Shown: positions 46,567 to 56,751, numbered from the stretch's first letter. The stretch is DNA of 64,000 bases from Aquilaria yunnanensis (GCA_039654915.1 CM077598.1:72692041-72756040); one strand, 5' to 3'. Notes: generated by a model from the letters alone, not told the origin. Numbers and translations: made by a program.

Positions 46567-46991
46567 GGCCAGGGGTTGGTAACCGAAACGTCGTCATAAG
46601 TACCCTTTGGAGGTGAACCATCGCCGTAACTGCCCTCTGCACCTGAAAAGGCGCGCCCTCTATAACCGACGCAACTCTCCTCCAATGGCAAAGTGCCACG
46701 TGTCAGCCCCGCTGCGCCAAAACGGGGACACGTCTCCTGACATCCCTAGGAAAAAGGGAACACGTCTTCTGACATCCCTAAAAAGCTGGGACGCGTCGCT
46801 CAGACTGACACGTTTGGCCATCAGACCTGCAGAAACAAAGAGCAGGCCACCTCGAGGACACCAAGGGACAGGCCAAGGGCGAACAGCCCTTTGGGCCAGA
46901 GGTGCATCCTCGGAACAGGTTGAGCTTCCTAAGAGACTCCTAAGAACAACCTCGGAAAGAGATGCAAAATCGAAGTCTTCACTTCGGCTTT

Positions 46992-47002
46992 CCAAAGGGG
47001 GG
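46992..47002 (+). other. Polypurine tract of D2
   Basis: CCAAAGGGGGG, four bases before the LTR start at 47007. The same tract, CCAAAGGGGG, precedes the C 3' LTR. Confidence 0.8.
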
Positions 47003-47006
47003 CATG

Positions 47007-47887
47007 TGATAGCCAAAGGCTATCGCCTCTATCTGGCCGAACTCCCTGCCACAAGAATGGCCAGAAGAGACTGGCGATACCCGAGTGAAAATGGGATCAC
47101 ACACCTCGGGAGATAGCCGAAGAGCTCCGAGCCCGGCACGCCAGGAAACTTGACGATACTACTAGCCCCCCGAGGTTGCAAACAGATCGCCTTCGGAAAA
47201 AAGGCACCAGCTATTGCGGGCCGAACATGATCTCCCTGAAGGCGGAACTCCCTGAAGCTGGGAACCCCCGAGCTGGGTGCGTGTTTCCCGAAGAGGCATT
47301 GTCCGTACCAAAGGACGACCTCGCCCAGGGACCTCGAGAGTATGGCAGGAGCATTTTAAGGAAGCATTTAAGGAAGCCTCTGACACGTCCTTTCACAGAC
47401 GTCATAAAGCCGCCTCAAAAGGCGCTCTGGCACACTGACGCCATCAAAATCACATCATGGCCCATCTCAGCACAAGGCTCAAGGCAACCTGCTACCAGCT
47501 ATCTGTCCCCTACGGCCAGAAACTCAGGGAACATCGGACCGAACACATGTCGCGATCTGAATGGGCTAGGCACTCCTATAAATACCAGGAAATAAATACT
47601 TGGCAGGAGGTTGGTTGGCAAAAGGTCTGACTCCCAGACTCTGAGAAAATCACCAGGCAAGACTCTTCAGCCCCTTTGTGCTATTTCCTCTGCCTTTTTC
47701 TCAGCCACCACTGACTTGGGCGTCGGAGGCTCCCCCCCCCGGAAACATATTCCGGGGGCCTCCTAACCCACTTTTTCTGAGCATCTCAGGTACTCTCCCT
47801 TGGGCGCACCATCCTCCAGGCGTTCTTCCTCCTAGAAGTCTCTCCAACAGTCACCATGACTCTAAACGATGAGGCCCATGGCCATCA
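47007..47887 (+). repeat. 3' LTR of D2
   Basis: 881 bp, TGATAGCC to GGCCATCA, with TATAAATA at 47577-47584. It carries a small internal duplication at about 47351-47380 (GCATTTTAAGGAA then GCATTTAAGGAA) not seen in the D1 LTR. It is followed by CTAAG, the interior of a Tat 3' spacer (element C). Confidence 0.93.
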
Positions 47888-48260
47888 CTAAGTACAGAAT
47901 GTGCTTGAGAAAAACTCTTAAGTGTACAAAATGGTGCAAGACAGAATTCTACGAAGGTGTTCGCCGTGAAAAAGCGCAGATGTGATTTTCCAAAGTCCCT
48001 TAAGCCATCACGCTCGGAAAAATGGAAAACAAAAATCTTGCGAAAGTACTCGCCGCAAAAAGCGCAGAATAATTTTTTGTGATTGCAGGTTTCCTGAAGT
48101 CTCTTGAGCGAACTTGTTCGGGACGATGGAAATGCAAAATCTTGCAAAAAGACTTAGCCAAAAAATATTCATTGAGAATGATCAGGCTTACAAAGAAGAA
48201 GTGCCCAAGGAAGGAGCACAAAAATGAAGAGGAAAAAAAGGAAAAGGCCCTTAAAACAGC
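47888..48260 (+). other. Element C 3' spacer
   Basis: Starts with sequence matching 40230 onward (TAAGTACAGAATG) and carries the same CCCTTAAGCCATCACGCTC unit near 47997. It is shorter than the D1 spacer because of an internal deletion near 48062. It is the continuation of element C after the hybrid. Confidence 0.8.
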
Positions 48261-50684
48261 CTAAGGGTTCTCGGCGTCCCGGGAGCCACCAGCCTCTGTG
48301 CCCTTTTCCACCACCTTCAGCACCGGAATTATGGAAGGCAGGTTCAGGTGCTCGATTTTTGACCAGGACCACCGAGGCCCCTCGGGAATGTTGAGAGCTT
48401 CCAAAAAAGAGAGGTCCAGACCTGGGAACCTCTGAAGGACTTGGTGCCGAGCAAGGCAGAACCCGTCCTGAAAGGTGACTTTATTCATTTGGTCGGATTT
48501 GTCCTTCTCAACCTCAAGGTCCTCGAGCTCATCCTTCAAATCTGCAACCTCCTTCTTCAGCGCCTTCATCCTCTTCTTCGCGTCGGGCTCCTTCTTCAAA
48601 GACTTGACCTCGGCTTCAAGAGGTTTTTTCTCAATCACCAACGACCGTATGATATTGTCAGAATCTGACTTATCCTTGAGAAGGTCTTGGTTGGCAGCGA
48701 GCATCCCCGCCACCTGATCGCTGAGGTCAGCAATCTTCTGGGAGAAGTCCTTCTCAAGGTCTTGCTTTTCCTTTCGGAACTCCTCCCGAAGGGCAGCAAC
48801 TTCTTTCTTCGCAGCATCTGCCAGCTGCTGGTTCTTGGCGGTCAATTCCGAGCACGTGACTTTCGCTTTTTCTAAGGCCTCTAAGGCCGAAGCTCGGAAC
48901 GCCGTCTGCCTGGCTACCCGAACTCGGAGAAAGCCGGCATACCCCAGCAGCTGCGAAAAAATGAACGCAAGGTCAGTAAGAGCCAAGCACTTAGGAAAAA
49001 TTGAAGGGAAAGAGGTGTGAAGAGCATACTTGAGCAGCATGCTCGGTAACTTTCGCGGCGAGGGTGTCATCGCCCGGATAGGCCGCCGCAATAGCCTTGA
49101 AGAAGGCCTCTGTAAGCACCCCCTTCAAAATCTGATTCGCCATTTGAGGACAGTCCTCGGAGTACAAGTTCATGTCCTCCGTGAACGTCCAGAAAGGCTC
49201 TTTGGGTATCTTCCCTTGCGGGACTTCGGCATCGCGAAAGGCCCGCTTCTTCGCGTGTTCGGCAGCCCAGTTCGGAGTAAGCAACTCCCCTGCAACGAAA
49301 ACGAGAAGCAGGTCAAAGAAAAAGGAAATTTCAGAAAAGCAAAAGAGCCATACTTGTTCTGAAAACAACAAACCTAGCGGCACTTCGACCACGACGTCCT
49401 TGGAGTCGTGAGACCCCTCGGTTGAAATCCCCTTGCCTTTCTTCCTGCGCCGCTCCTCGGCAGAAGGAGCCTCTACCACAGCCTCCAGAAGGGCCTGCGG
49501 TGCGGAAGGGCTTTGAGGAGGGACGTCGGCGGAAGGAACCTCGGCAGCGGCAGGGACCTCGACAGCAGCCTCGGGCGGCGGAATCTCGGCTGCCCCAGGC
49601 TCCTCAGCAGCCTCCTCAGAAATTTCTCGCTGAGGAAGCTGGGCAGTTTTCTTTGCCCGTTTCGCCGAAAGACCAGCGCCAGTAGACTTCCGCCTTCCGG
49701 AAGCCGCCTTCTTTGTCTGGTCACCCTTCTCGACCTGGTCGGAGAAAAGGGACTTGTAGAATCCAGCAGTCCCGTCCCCCATCTCTGAAAAAGAAAAAAG
49801 ACATCAATGTAAGTCCGAGGGAAAAACTGCAAGGGAGTAGAGGATAACTTACTTTCGAAAAGCGTTTCGAAAGAAACTTCCTCCCGAAAGAGCTGCACCA
49901 ACCAGGAGTCCTTCCCGACGATAGTAGGAGCTGGCATCTCGAGGTCAGTCTCATGCTCCTTAACCACCCCTAACTCCCGAAGGACCTCTTCGGTCATCAA
50001 CCTCCAGTTAATGGGGAAGGGGTACAGGGAGCGTGGAGCGACCTCGGGAGCCCAGTCGGAGACAGCGCGAATACGTCCGTCGAAGTCCTCGAACACGGGA
50101 GCCAACTTTGCAGTCAACAGTATCCTCGGATCAACGACGTCCACATCCAGCTTTCCCCGAGCCCATTTGGTCGGAACATACGACCAGGCCTCATCTATCT
50201 TTAGGAAGAAGAATTTCTGTTGCCACCCTCGCCAACTGTCCTTAGTGGCAAAAGTGAACATGAATTTTTTGCTCCCGGATCCCCGAGGTAGCATGAAATA
50301 GAAGCCACCCTTCAGGACCACGAAGAGCTTGTAGTACTGCATGAAAATTACAAAATGGGGTTTTATACAGAAGACGCCACACTTACAGAGGAAGGTGTTA
50401 AAATAGCAGTACGAATGCGGGGGAAGCTGATTCACAGCAATGCCATGAAATTGGCAGAACTCGCAAACCATCTTCGGGGGAGGATACCGAAGTCCGGCCT
50501 TCAGCTGGGCTCGGAAAACGGTAACCTCATTACTATGGTTTGAAAAAGCATAGTGGTCAGATCGTGGCAGCCGGGTAACGGCGTAAGAGGGAAAAAAGAA
50601 CTTCTTCTTCCACCTCTCTAATTTTTTAGGGGTGGTGCAACAAGGATGAGATAAAAGAGGCTGCTAGCTCTCAGGGATAGGCAT
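48261..50684 (-). pseudogene. Element C opposite-strand spliced gene, near-intact
   Basis: Exons on the minus strand: 50684-49853 (832 nt), 49784-49374 (411), 49289-49030 (260), 48950-48261 (690), with GT-AG introns of 68, 84 and 79 nt. Total 2193 nt, exactly 731 codons with the stop. The whole spliced frame is open except codon 7, a TAG at 50664-50666 where D2 has TGG. Domains: an N-terminal globular part with MVCEFCQFHGIAVNQLPPHS and MLPRGSGSKKFMF; MTEEVLRELGVVKEH near the end of exon 1; a basic, then acidic, proline-rich linker; EPFWTFTEDMNLYSEDCPQM; and a long coiled coil of K/E heptads. The N-terminal part resembles PF04195 (putative gypsy type transposon), by memory. It could be a nuclear or chromatin-linked accessory protein; no catalytic motif was seen. 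Confidence 0.8.
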
Positions 50685-50943
50685 TTTGGACAGAAAAACG
50701 AGTTCGGAAAGAGGCAAGAAAACAACTGCCGGCAAAAACTCAAAAAAACAAAGGTATTAAAAGACTCTGGAAAGAAAAAACCCACCAAAAGACTTGCCAA
50801 AATTGGAGGTCGCCGTCGTAAAAGGTTGCTTGAAAAAGCTCTGTTAAAACAGCTCCGCCGCAAAAGCCAGAGAAAGCGCAGAGAAAAGGGCAAGCAGGGA
50901 AAGAGCAGAAGCAAAAGCAAATGGGGTTATGGCGGAATGGGCT

Positions 50944-50950
50944 ATTTATA
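50944..50950 (-). promoter_or_regulatory. TATA box of the element C opposite-strand gene
   Basis: TATAAAT on the minus strand in the context GGCCTATAAATAGCC, 260 nt before the start codon at 50684. The region 50951-51383 up to the polypurine tract has no gene. It contains a duplicated segment resembling CGGGCAAGAGGTGTATCTTC at about 51206-51225 and 51288-51307. Confidence 0.7.
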
Positions 50951-51383
50951 GGCCAAGGGTGGGTAACTAAAATGGCGCGCTCTCTGTAAACGACGCGACT
51001 CTCCTCCAATGACAGTGCGCCACGTGTCAACCATCGCGCCAAAATAAGGGACACGTCTTCTGACTTCCCTAAAAAACTGGGACGCGTCGCTCAGACTGAC
51101 GCGCTTGGCCATCAGACGCGACGCTGCACAGACCTGCAAAAGCAATGAAGCAGGGTGCCTCGAAGACACCAAAAGACGGGCTATGGCCGAACAGCCCATA
51201 CCTTCGGGCAAGAGGTGTATCTTCGGCACAGGCTTTGCCTCGGAGACACCAAAAAACAGGCCAAGACCGAGCAACCCACACCTTTGGGCAAGAGGTGTAC
51301 CTTCGACATAGGTGTTACTCTCTATAGACTCCCAAAGAACATCCTCGGAAAGAAAACAAAACCGAAGTCATCACTTCGGCTTT

Positions 51384-51393
51384 CCAAAGGGGG
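51384..51393 (+). other. Polypurine tract of element C
   Basis: CCAAAGGGGG five bases before the LTR start at 51399. Confidence 0.8.
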
Positions 51394-51398
51394 CCATG

Positions 51399-52256
51399 TG
51401 ATAGCCGAAGGACTATCGCCTCCACCTGGCCGAACTCCCTGCCACCAGAATGGCCAGGAGATCTGGCGCTACCCAGAAAAAGGTGGGATCACACACCTCG
51501 GAGACAAGCCAAATAGCCCGAGCTCGGCACGCCAGGGAACTTGAGCATACCATTACCCCCCCGAGGTAGTAAACGGACCGCCTTCGGAAGAGTTTCACCA
51601 GCTAGTGCGGGCTGAACATGATCTTCCCGAAAGCGGAGCTCCCTGAATCTGGGAACCGCCGAACTGGGGGCATGTTTCCCGAAGTGGCACGGTCCATACT
51701 AGAGTATGACCTCACCAAGGGACCTCGGGAGTACGGCAGGAGCATTTAAGGAAGCCTCTGACATGTCGCCCACAGACGTCACAAGCCGCCTCAAACGGCG
51801 CTCTGACACGCCGACGCCATCAAAGTCACATCATGGCCCATCTCGGCTCAGGGCTCAAGGAAGCCTGCCACCAGCTACTTGTCCTCTACGCCTAGACATT
51901 CAGAGAGCATCTGACCGAACACGTGTCACGATCTGAACGGGCTGGACACCTCTATAAATACCAGGGAATACACTCTGGCAAACGGCTGGCAAAAATCCTG
52001 ACTCTTCACTCTGAGAAAATACGACCAGGCGAGTTCACTGAACCCCTCAGTGCTATTTCCTCCGCCTTCTCTCAGCACCACTGACTTGGGCGTCGGAGGC
52101 TCCTCCCCGGAACAACACCCCGGGGACCTCCTAACCCACTTTTTCTAAACATCTCAGGCACTCCCCCTTGGGCAAACCGGCCACCAGGCGTTCTTCCTCT
52201 CCAGGAGTCCCTCAATCAGTCACCATGACTACCAACGATGAAGCCCCTGGGCATCA
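51399..52256 (+). repeat. 3' LTR of element C
   Basis: 858 bp, TGATAGCC to GGGCATCA, with TATAAATA at 51953-51960. Its last 489 bp match 30357-30845 almost perfectly, including shared differences from the D LTRs (for example CCTCTATAAATACCAGGGAATACAC, trimmed here to 20: CTATAAATACCAGGGAATAC). The flank that follows is CATAT. Confidence 0.92.
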
Positions 52257-53160
52257 CATATCAATTTTTCTCTTTTACTATAAGAATTTTTCAACTTGAA
52301 AGTAAAAAGTGCCCTTGAAATTTTTGGGAAAAAATTTCTCCATTAAAATTTTAGGGCCAAAGTATCCTAAAATTTTGTCAAGACAATTTTTTTTTTAACC
52401 CTGAATTATAAATTTTATTAACTTCGTCTTCGACTATAATAGGTAGCGCATTTTGTCTCATTGGCCTTGTGTCTGTTAATTCACCAACACACAAAAAGGA
52501 GAAAATGGCGTACCCAGCCACTTAGCTGCTTGGTTTCTTTTTCTACCCTGTGCTTTGACATCCACCACTAAGGATATGAGGCTGGCAAGCATTGCGTAAA
52601 CAGAGGCCAGAAGCATCCCAAAGTCTATTGTCAAAGAACGATAGAATGAACAATCTAAGGGAGAAAAGTTTGTACTTAATTACAATTAAATCTTAAGGTG
52701 TGTTTTTGTAATTTAGTACCTAAAACTTTAAGTTCGTATAGTTGGTATAAACTTCATGGAGTTAATGTCACGTGATGGCACATGAACTGAATAAATGAGC
52801 CAAAGGGGACAAAGTGTCCTATTTATACATAGTTCGACCACTCAGCTTATATCAATCATATTTTAGTGGATGAAGTGACTGAGTCAACTAAGGTCAGGGT
52901 ATTTCATCCATAGGCAACAATTAGCTCGCCAGGGGCAGGCATTGAAAGCCTTCCAATCTCAAGTTGGAGCTCGACATGGCTTACTCACCTTGTACTGCTA
53001 TTCTCCAACCACGACATTGGCCAAAGGGTTTATATGGTTGGAGATGACGCCGGTCCGAACATCTAGTTCAATAACAAAACTTGGGTTGCGGCGAAGCAGT
53101 TTCATATTGGAGATAAACTAGGTGTCAAGTTGGAGTATGTCTGTCTATTTATTTCAACTA
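52257..53160. other. Host-like AT-rich DNA, no gene seen
   Basis: No coding frame or element end was recognised. The first 180 bp are very AT-rich with homopolymer runs; the rest is of ordinary complexity. It could hold old repeat remnants that cannot be named without a library search. Confidence 0.5.
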
Positions 53161-53737
53161 GAGTAAATTGCATGGATGATCCTTAACTTTTAATTATCAT
53201 TTTGCTTTAGTCCCTAATCTATTAAATATTCTATTTTAATTTTAAACCTATTAAAATCATTTAATTTCATTTTGCTCCCTGCTAGATAAAATTCATTAAT
53301 TTAAAATAACTATCTTACACAAACTTTTGAAATTCTAATTTAAGTATTCAGTAACTATATTACAGTAAATTTAAAATATTTAATAATTTTTTTACAATTA
53401 ATAGAGAATTTAAATGAGTAATTTTTCTTCCTAATTGACATAAGTTCAATTTAAAGATAGAATAAAATGGTAAATTTAATTGTCCATTAACAGTAAAGAA
53501 AATGTTAGACTGATTGAACTTATTATAAGACAATTGCCAGATAGTTTAAATTATGATATATTGTTATTAAACAAATACTATGAGTTAGCAAATATTATCC
53601 AATTGGCCCAAAATGAAATATTTTTAATCGATTTAGGACTAAAATAAAATGATTTTAATAAATTTAGAACCCAACAAAATAATCAAAAACTAAATCAGGA
53701 TGGTAATTAAAGGTTACGGGTCTCACACAATATACTC
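53161..53737. mobile_element. Candidate inverted-repeat element (MITE-like), 577 bp
   Basis: The left end reads GAGTAAATTGCATGGATGAT and the right end, reverse-complemented, GAGTATATTGTGTGAGACCC. Both continue with a related CTTAAC/CGTAAC, TTTAATTA-CAT block. Similarity in inverted orientation extends, diverged, over about 100 bp per arm (CTATTAAAATCATTT-like blocks on both sides). The centre is AT-rich and non-coding. No clear target-site duplication was found, so the superfamily is open; a Mutator-like or foldback element is possible. Confidence 0.6.
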
Positions 53738-53800
53738 ATTCCAGCTTGTGTATATATATACTTTTTAAAAGGTGAAATGATCGAAGTAACTAATATTATT

Positions 53801-54145
53801 TACTTGGATGGAGTTTTCAAATACCCTGTGGGAGTTCAGAACGTATTCAAAGTGGACGGAACAAAATTCAGCGCTTGGCGAGACCTTGCGCAGTGGTAGC
53901 AATGCTATAACTCTGTCCATGCCGGGCAACAAGTGGGTACAAGCGGCGTGGATTGGACAATAACCGTGCTCCCAGCACAAAAGCAACAGCACCGGCAGCT
54001 CCAGCTCCAGGCCTCCAACCGGACCAGCCCCATATACACGCCTGCTCCTTATTTTTTGTTTTTCCCAGACTTAGGAAAACACTGCAGCATCCGTTCTTTA
54101 CCACCTCATTCGCTCGCTACGCATCCTCCTCTTCGCCCTTGTCAC
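53801..54145 (+). pseudogene. Phytocyanin (blue-copper domain) pseudogene, second exon
   Basis: The frame from 53801 gives LDGVFKYPVGVQNVFKVDGT, the second half of a plant phytocyanin (Cu_bind_like fold). A shifted frame continues with NAITLSMPGNKW, and a third with DWTITVLPA followed by an Ala/Pro-rich tail (ATAPAAPAPG), as in the stalk before the GPI signal. The copper-binding histidine of the VHNV block is Gln, the cysteine after it reads Trp, and the segment between the GV motif and ITVLP that holds further ligands is deleted. The first exon with signal peptide was not found upstream. It is the only host gene trace in the window. Confidence 0.68.
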
Positions 54146-54485
54146 CAGTAATTGATTGGGCCTACAACTGCATGGTTTTAAGCCTTAAAGTAATACATGT
54201 ACTTAAAAGTTAGCTAGCACGCTGCTAGCCACAACCGCCACCCATATGTCCCTTGTCTGAGGATTGCCCACAAAGGCACATTCTAGGCGCCACAATATTG
54301 ATTACCGTCTGATAACTGTCCTTCAACCTCTCCATGTGCCTTGCACATGCCATGGCCCCCTTCTTGGGTTGGTACAAGCCCAGCATGTCTTACATAAGCC
54401 ACTCCTCACGCACAGCCAACGTAGAGGAGCATTGCTCCAATGTGATGCAAATAAAATTCCCCCAGTGACATTCTCTTGGGCCCAA
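54146..54485. other. Host-like DNA, no gene recognised
   Basis: Mixed-composition sequence. The open frame 54264-54488 shows no family motif. Part may be the 3' flank of the phytocyanin pseudogene. Confidence 0.45.
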
Positions 54486-54610
54486 TGATAGCCAAAGGGA
54501 TATTACCCTTAAAGAACTCCCAATTGGCTTGTTGAGCACTATCCTCAATGAGTATGTGTGACCAACTTCGAATAAAGGGTGCCCTCACTATCCTCGGAGG
54601 GAACACTGCC
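54486..54610 (+). repeat. Tat-LTR-like fragment, 125 bp
   Basis: Begins TGATAGCCAAAGGG, like the start of a Tat LTR. It has GTGACCAACTTCG ... GGTGCCCTCACTATCCTC, resembling the first 200 bp of the type 2 LTRs of B and G but shortened and diverged. It abuts the G LTR start at 54611. It may be a deleted solo LTR or a third LTR subtype. Confidence 0.4.
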
Positions 54611-56751
54611 TGATAGCCGAAGGGCGATAGCTCCCAAGATCTCCTGATTAGATAGCGAGAAACCACCCTCGCCTAGAGCCTAGCCCCGACCTCGGGGAAC
54701 AATCATACACCACCCTCCGCAAAGGTTGTTGGGTTTCGGGAGCCAAACAGCGCAGCGGAATTTAACCGAAACCCTCCAGGATCCAAGTGAAACGGGGTAG
54801 ACCGGGTGTTTGAAAATTTCATACCTAATTTTCGGTTGAGATCTCTCACTCAACTGTAGAGTCGAATCACAAAACCTGAACAGTTGACGTGTTCAGGCTC
54901 TCTATGGTATCCACACGAGCCTCTCGGGATCACCACGCTTCCACCACGTCCCGGCAGATGCGTTTCTCTTGCGCTCGCAGTGCTAGCTTGCGTCCTCCAA
55001 GGAATTGCAAGAGAAGAGTGCGGCTGTCCTTTTGGGAGGCTAGGGCAAGAAGACCTGCGAATTTCTCACTTAAAAGTTGTATTTATAGTGAGACTCAACT
55101 TCCAGGCCTAATGGGTTTCAAAGCCCTAATCCAATTAGGATTTAATTTCGGGCTTAATAATGGCTCAACTCCTTGGCCCATTATTAATACGAAATTAAAG
55201 TGAAACCATAACCCAAATAATTAGCCCATGCACTCTAATGATCCAAATAGCTCTATGTGTGCGACCCAATAGGCTCTTGCCATGTTGGCAATGATCATAA
55301 ATCACATTTATGATCATAAGCAATGAGCGGTGTCTAGCAACACATCATTGCTACCCAAGTGACAAGATTGTCGGTGAATCGACTAAACCTTTATGATCAT
55401 CACCGATATATGCCATTGTCTCTTTGTCCAAGATATCAAGACTAAGCACAAGACATGGAATGTGTCACTCTCGTATAGCCCAATCTTTGGTTTCTTGATT
55501 ACCGAGTAGACCAACTTAAACTCACGACATTGATATCATATATCAACTCATCGGAGCATGGCCATGCATTTTCTAAGTCTCACTCTATCAAGGGGCCCAA
55601 AGATATCACTCCCGTTACATAGGAGGGACAAATCCCATCTTGATCACACAAATCCCTCCGCATGATATGTGACATACCCAATGACCTCCTTCAAGTTCAC
55701 TCAGTTACGAGCAACAAAGGAAAGTATCAAAGTATGTGACTCACATGTAGGGAACCTTGCTGATCTTAGGTCGAAGGACTACATATACCATGATCACTAT
55801 GAGAATCACTTATGACACTCATATAACGATCCATGAAGTGTTCTCATGGTGGGTCGGTCCAGTACACAAGTTCTCCAACTTGTACCCATATGTAGACTAC
55901 ATATCTCATATTAGTCTCCACATATGCTAGTCATTATGTATTATTGCAACCCGCTCCACAATAATACTAGACTAGGGACGTTTAAGAATATCATTATTCT
56001 AGGGTTACAATTATGTTTATTACGTTACGCAGAAACAAAACAACAAACAAAATTGCTGGATTAATGCCTCAATAAAATATCATGACTCAATGTGCAAAAA
56101 TACAATCATCTCATGATTGGCTTTTTGGGCACAATACTAACAAAGGTAACATGACCAACTTCAGGAAAGGTGTCTTCCACCACCCTCAGATCTACAAACC
56201 TATTAACCTCGGGAAAATTGATCCACCATCCTCGATGAAGGAGAACGTTTCCCAAAGATAACCCACATTGCCGAAAGGCCTTTCCCAACAGCCCTTGGGG
56301 AAAATCTCCGCCCGAAGGGGTCTCACAAAGATACGACAAAAACAGTTAAGGAGCCTTTGACAAAGAGACCTCGCACACGCCCCTGCCCTCTGGCCAAAAT
56401 TGCCTACGGCCAGCTGGAGGTACCTATCTCCGAAGGTACGGATCGGACCCAACCGAACACGTGTCACGATCTGAACGGGCTGTGTCAAACGGCCTGCTCC
56501 ATCCACCCTCCTATAAATACTTAGGAAGGACTTTGGTAAATATAGAAGAGAAAACTCTAGCTATTTTCCCTACTCTCTGCTCTTTACTACTGCTCTTACA
56601 AATACTGACTTGGGTGTCAGAGGCTCCTCCTCAGGAAACATATTCCGGGAAGCTTCTAACCCTTGTTCTTTTGAGTGTTTCAGGCACCTTCATACCAGAA
56701 GTCTCTCCTCCAGGCCAGCATGTTATACAACGAGGATGTTGCTAGGCATCA
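54611..56751 (+). repeat. 5' LTR of element G, interrupted
   Basis: Starts TGATAGCCGAAGGG, is interrupted at 54727-56142 by a solo copia LTR plus a 5-bp duplication, and ends GGCATCA at 56751. Net length about 720 bp, close to the 734-738 bp of B. A TATA box (CTATAAATAC) lies at about 56511-56520. Confidence 0.9.
54727..56142 (-). mobile_element. Solo copia LTR in the element G LTR
   Basis: 1416 bp in reverse orientation, bounded by TGTTGGG and CTAACA on the plus strand and by AAGGT at 54722-54726 and 56143-56147. Identical in length and very similar in sequence to 31509-32924. Confidence 0.95.

Larger units (their letters stand above)
33861..47887 (+). mobile_element. Hybrid D1/D2: two type 1 Tat elements joined internally
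   Basis: Both ends are complete LTR ends (TGATAGCC at 33861, GGCCATCA at 47887), but the flanks AGAGC and CTAAG do not form a target-site duplication. Inside, the RNase H to integrase and spacer section occurs twice: 38122-41149 and from 41146 onward, offset by 3024 bp. The join at 41146-41149 shares TCGC. The simplest reading is that D1 inserted into C gag and D2 into the C 3' spacer, and illegitimate recombination fused D1 to D2, deleting the C pol between them. Confidence 0.75.
30357..52256 (+). mobile_element. Element C: outer Tat-lineage element (type 1), heavily interrupted
   Basis: The 3' half of a Tat LTR at 30357-30845 and the complete LTR at 51399-52256 are nearly identical over their shared part (a handful of differences), far closer to each other than to the D LTRs. 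I therefore pair them as the two LTRs of one element. Between them are gag (30814-33860, split by a solo copia LTR), the D1/D2 hybrid (33861-47887), then the 3' spacer, opposite-strand gene and 3' LTR of C. C lacks its own protease, reverse transcriptase and integrase. The flank at 52257 starts CATAT; the left flank is lost. Confidence 0.78.

Noticed and set aside
33861..47887. Reading the D region as one normal retrotransposon with two sister LTRs.
   Set aside because: There is no target-site duplication, RNase H to integrase is duplicated internally, and host C sequence is missing between the flanks. A hybrid of two insertions fits better.
52257..52261. CATAT after the element C LTR equals the target duplication of element B.
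   Set aside because: B already has a perfect CATAT pair at 5749-5753 and 21128-21132, and the C LTR is in the opposite orientation. A 5-bp AT-rich match is likely coincidence, and the true left flank of C is lost.
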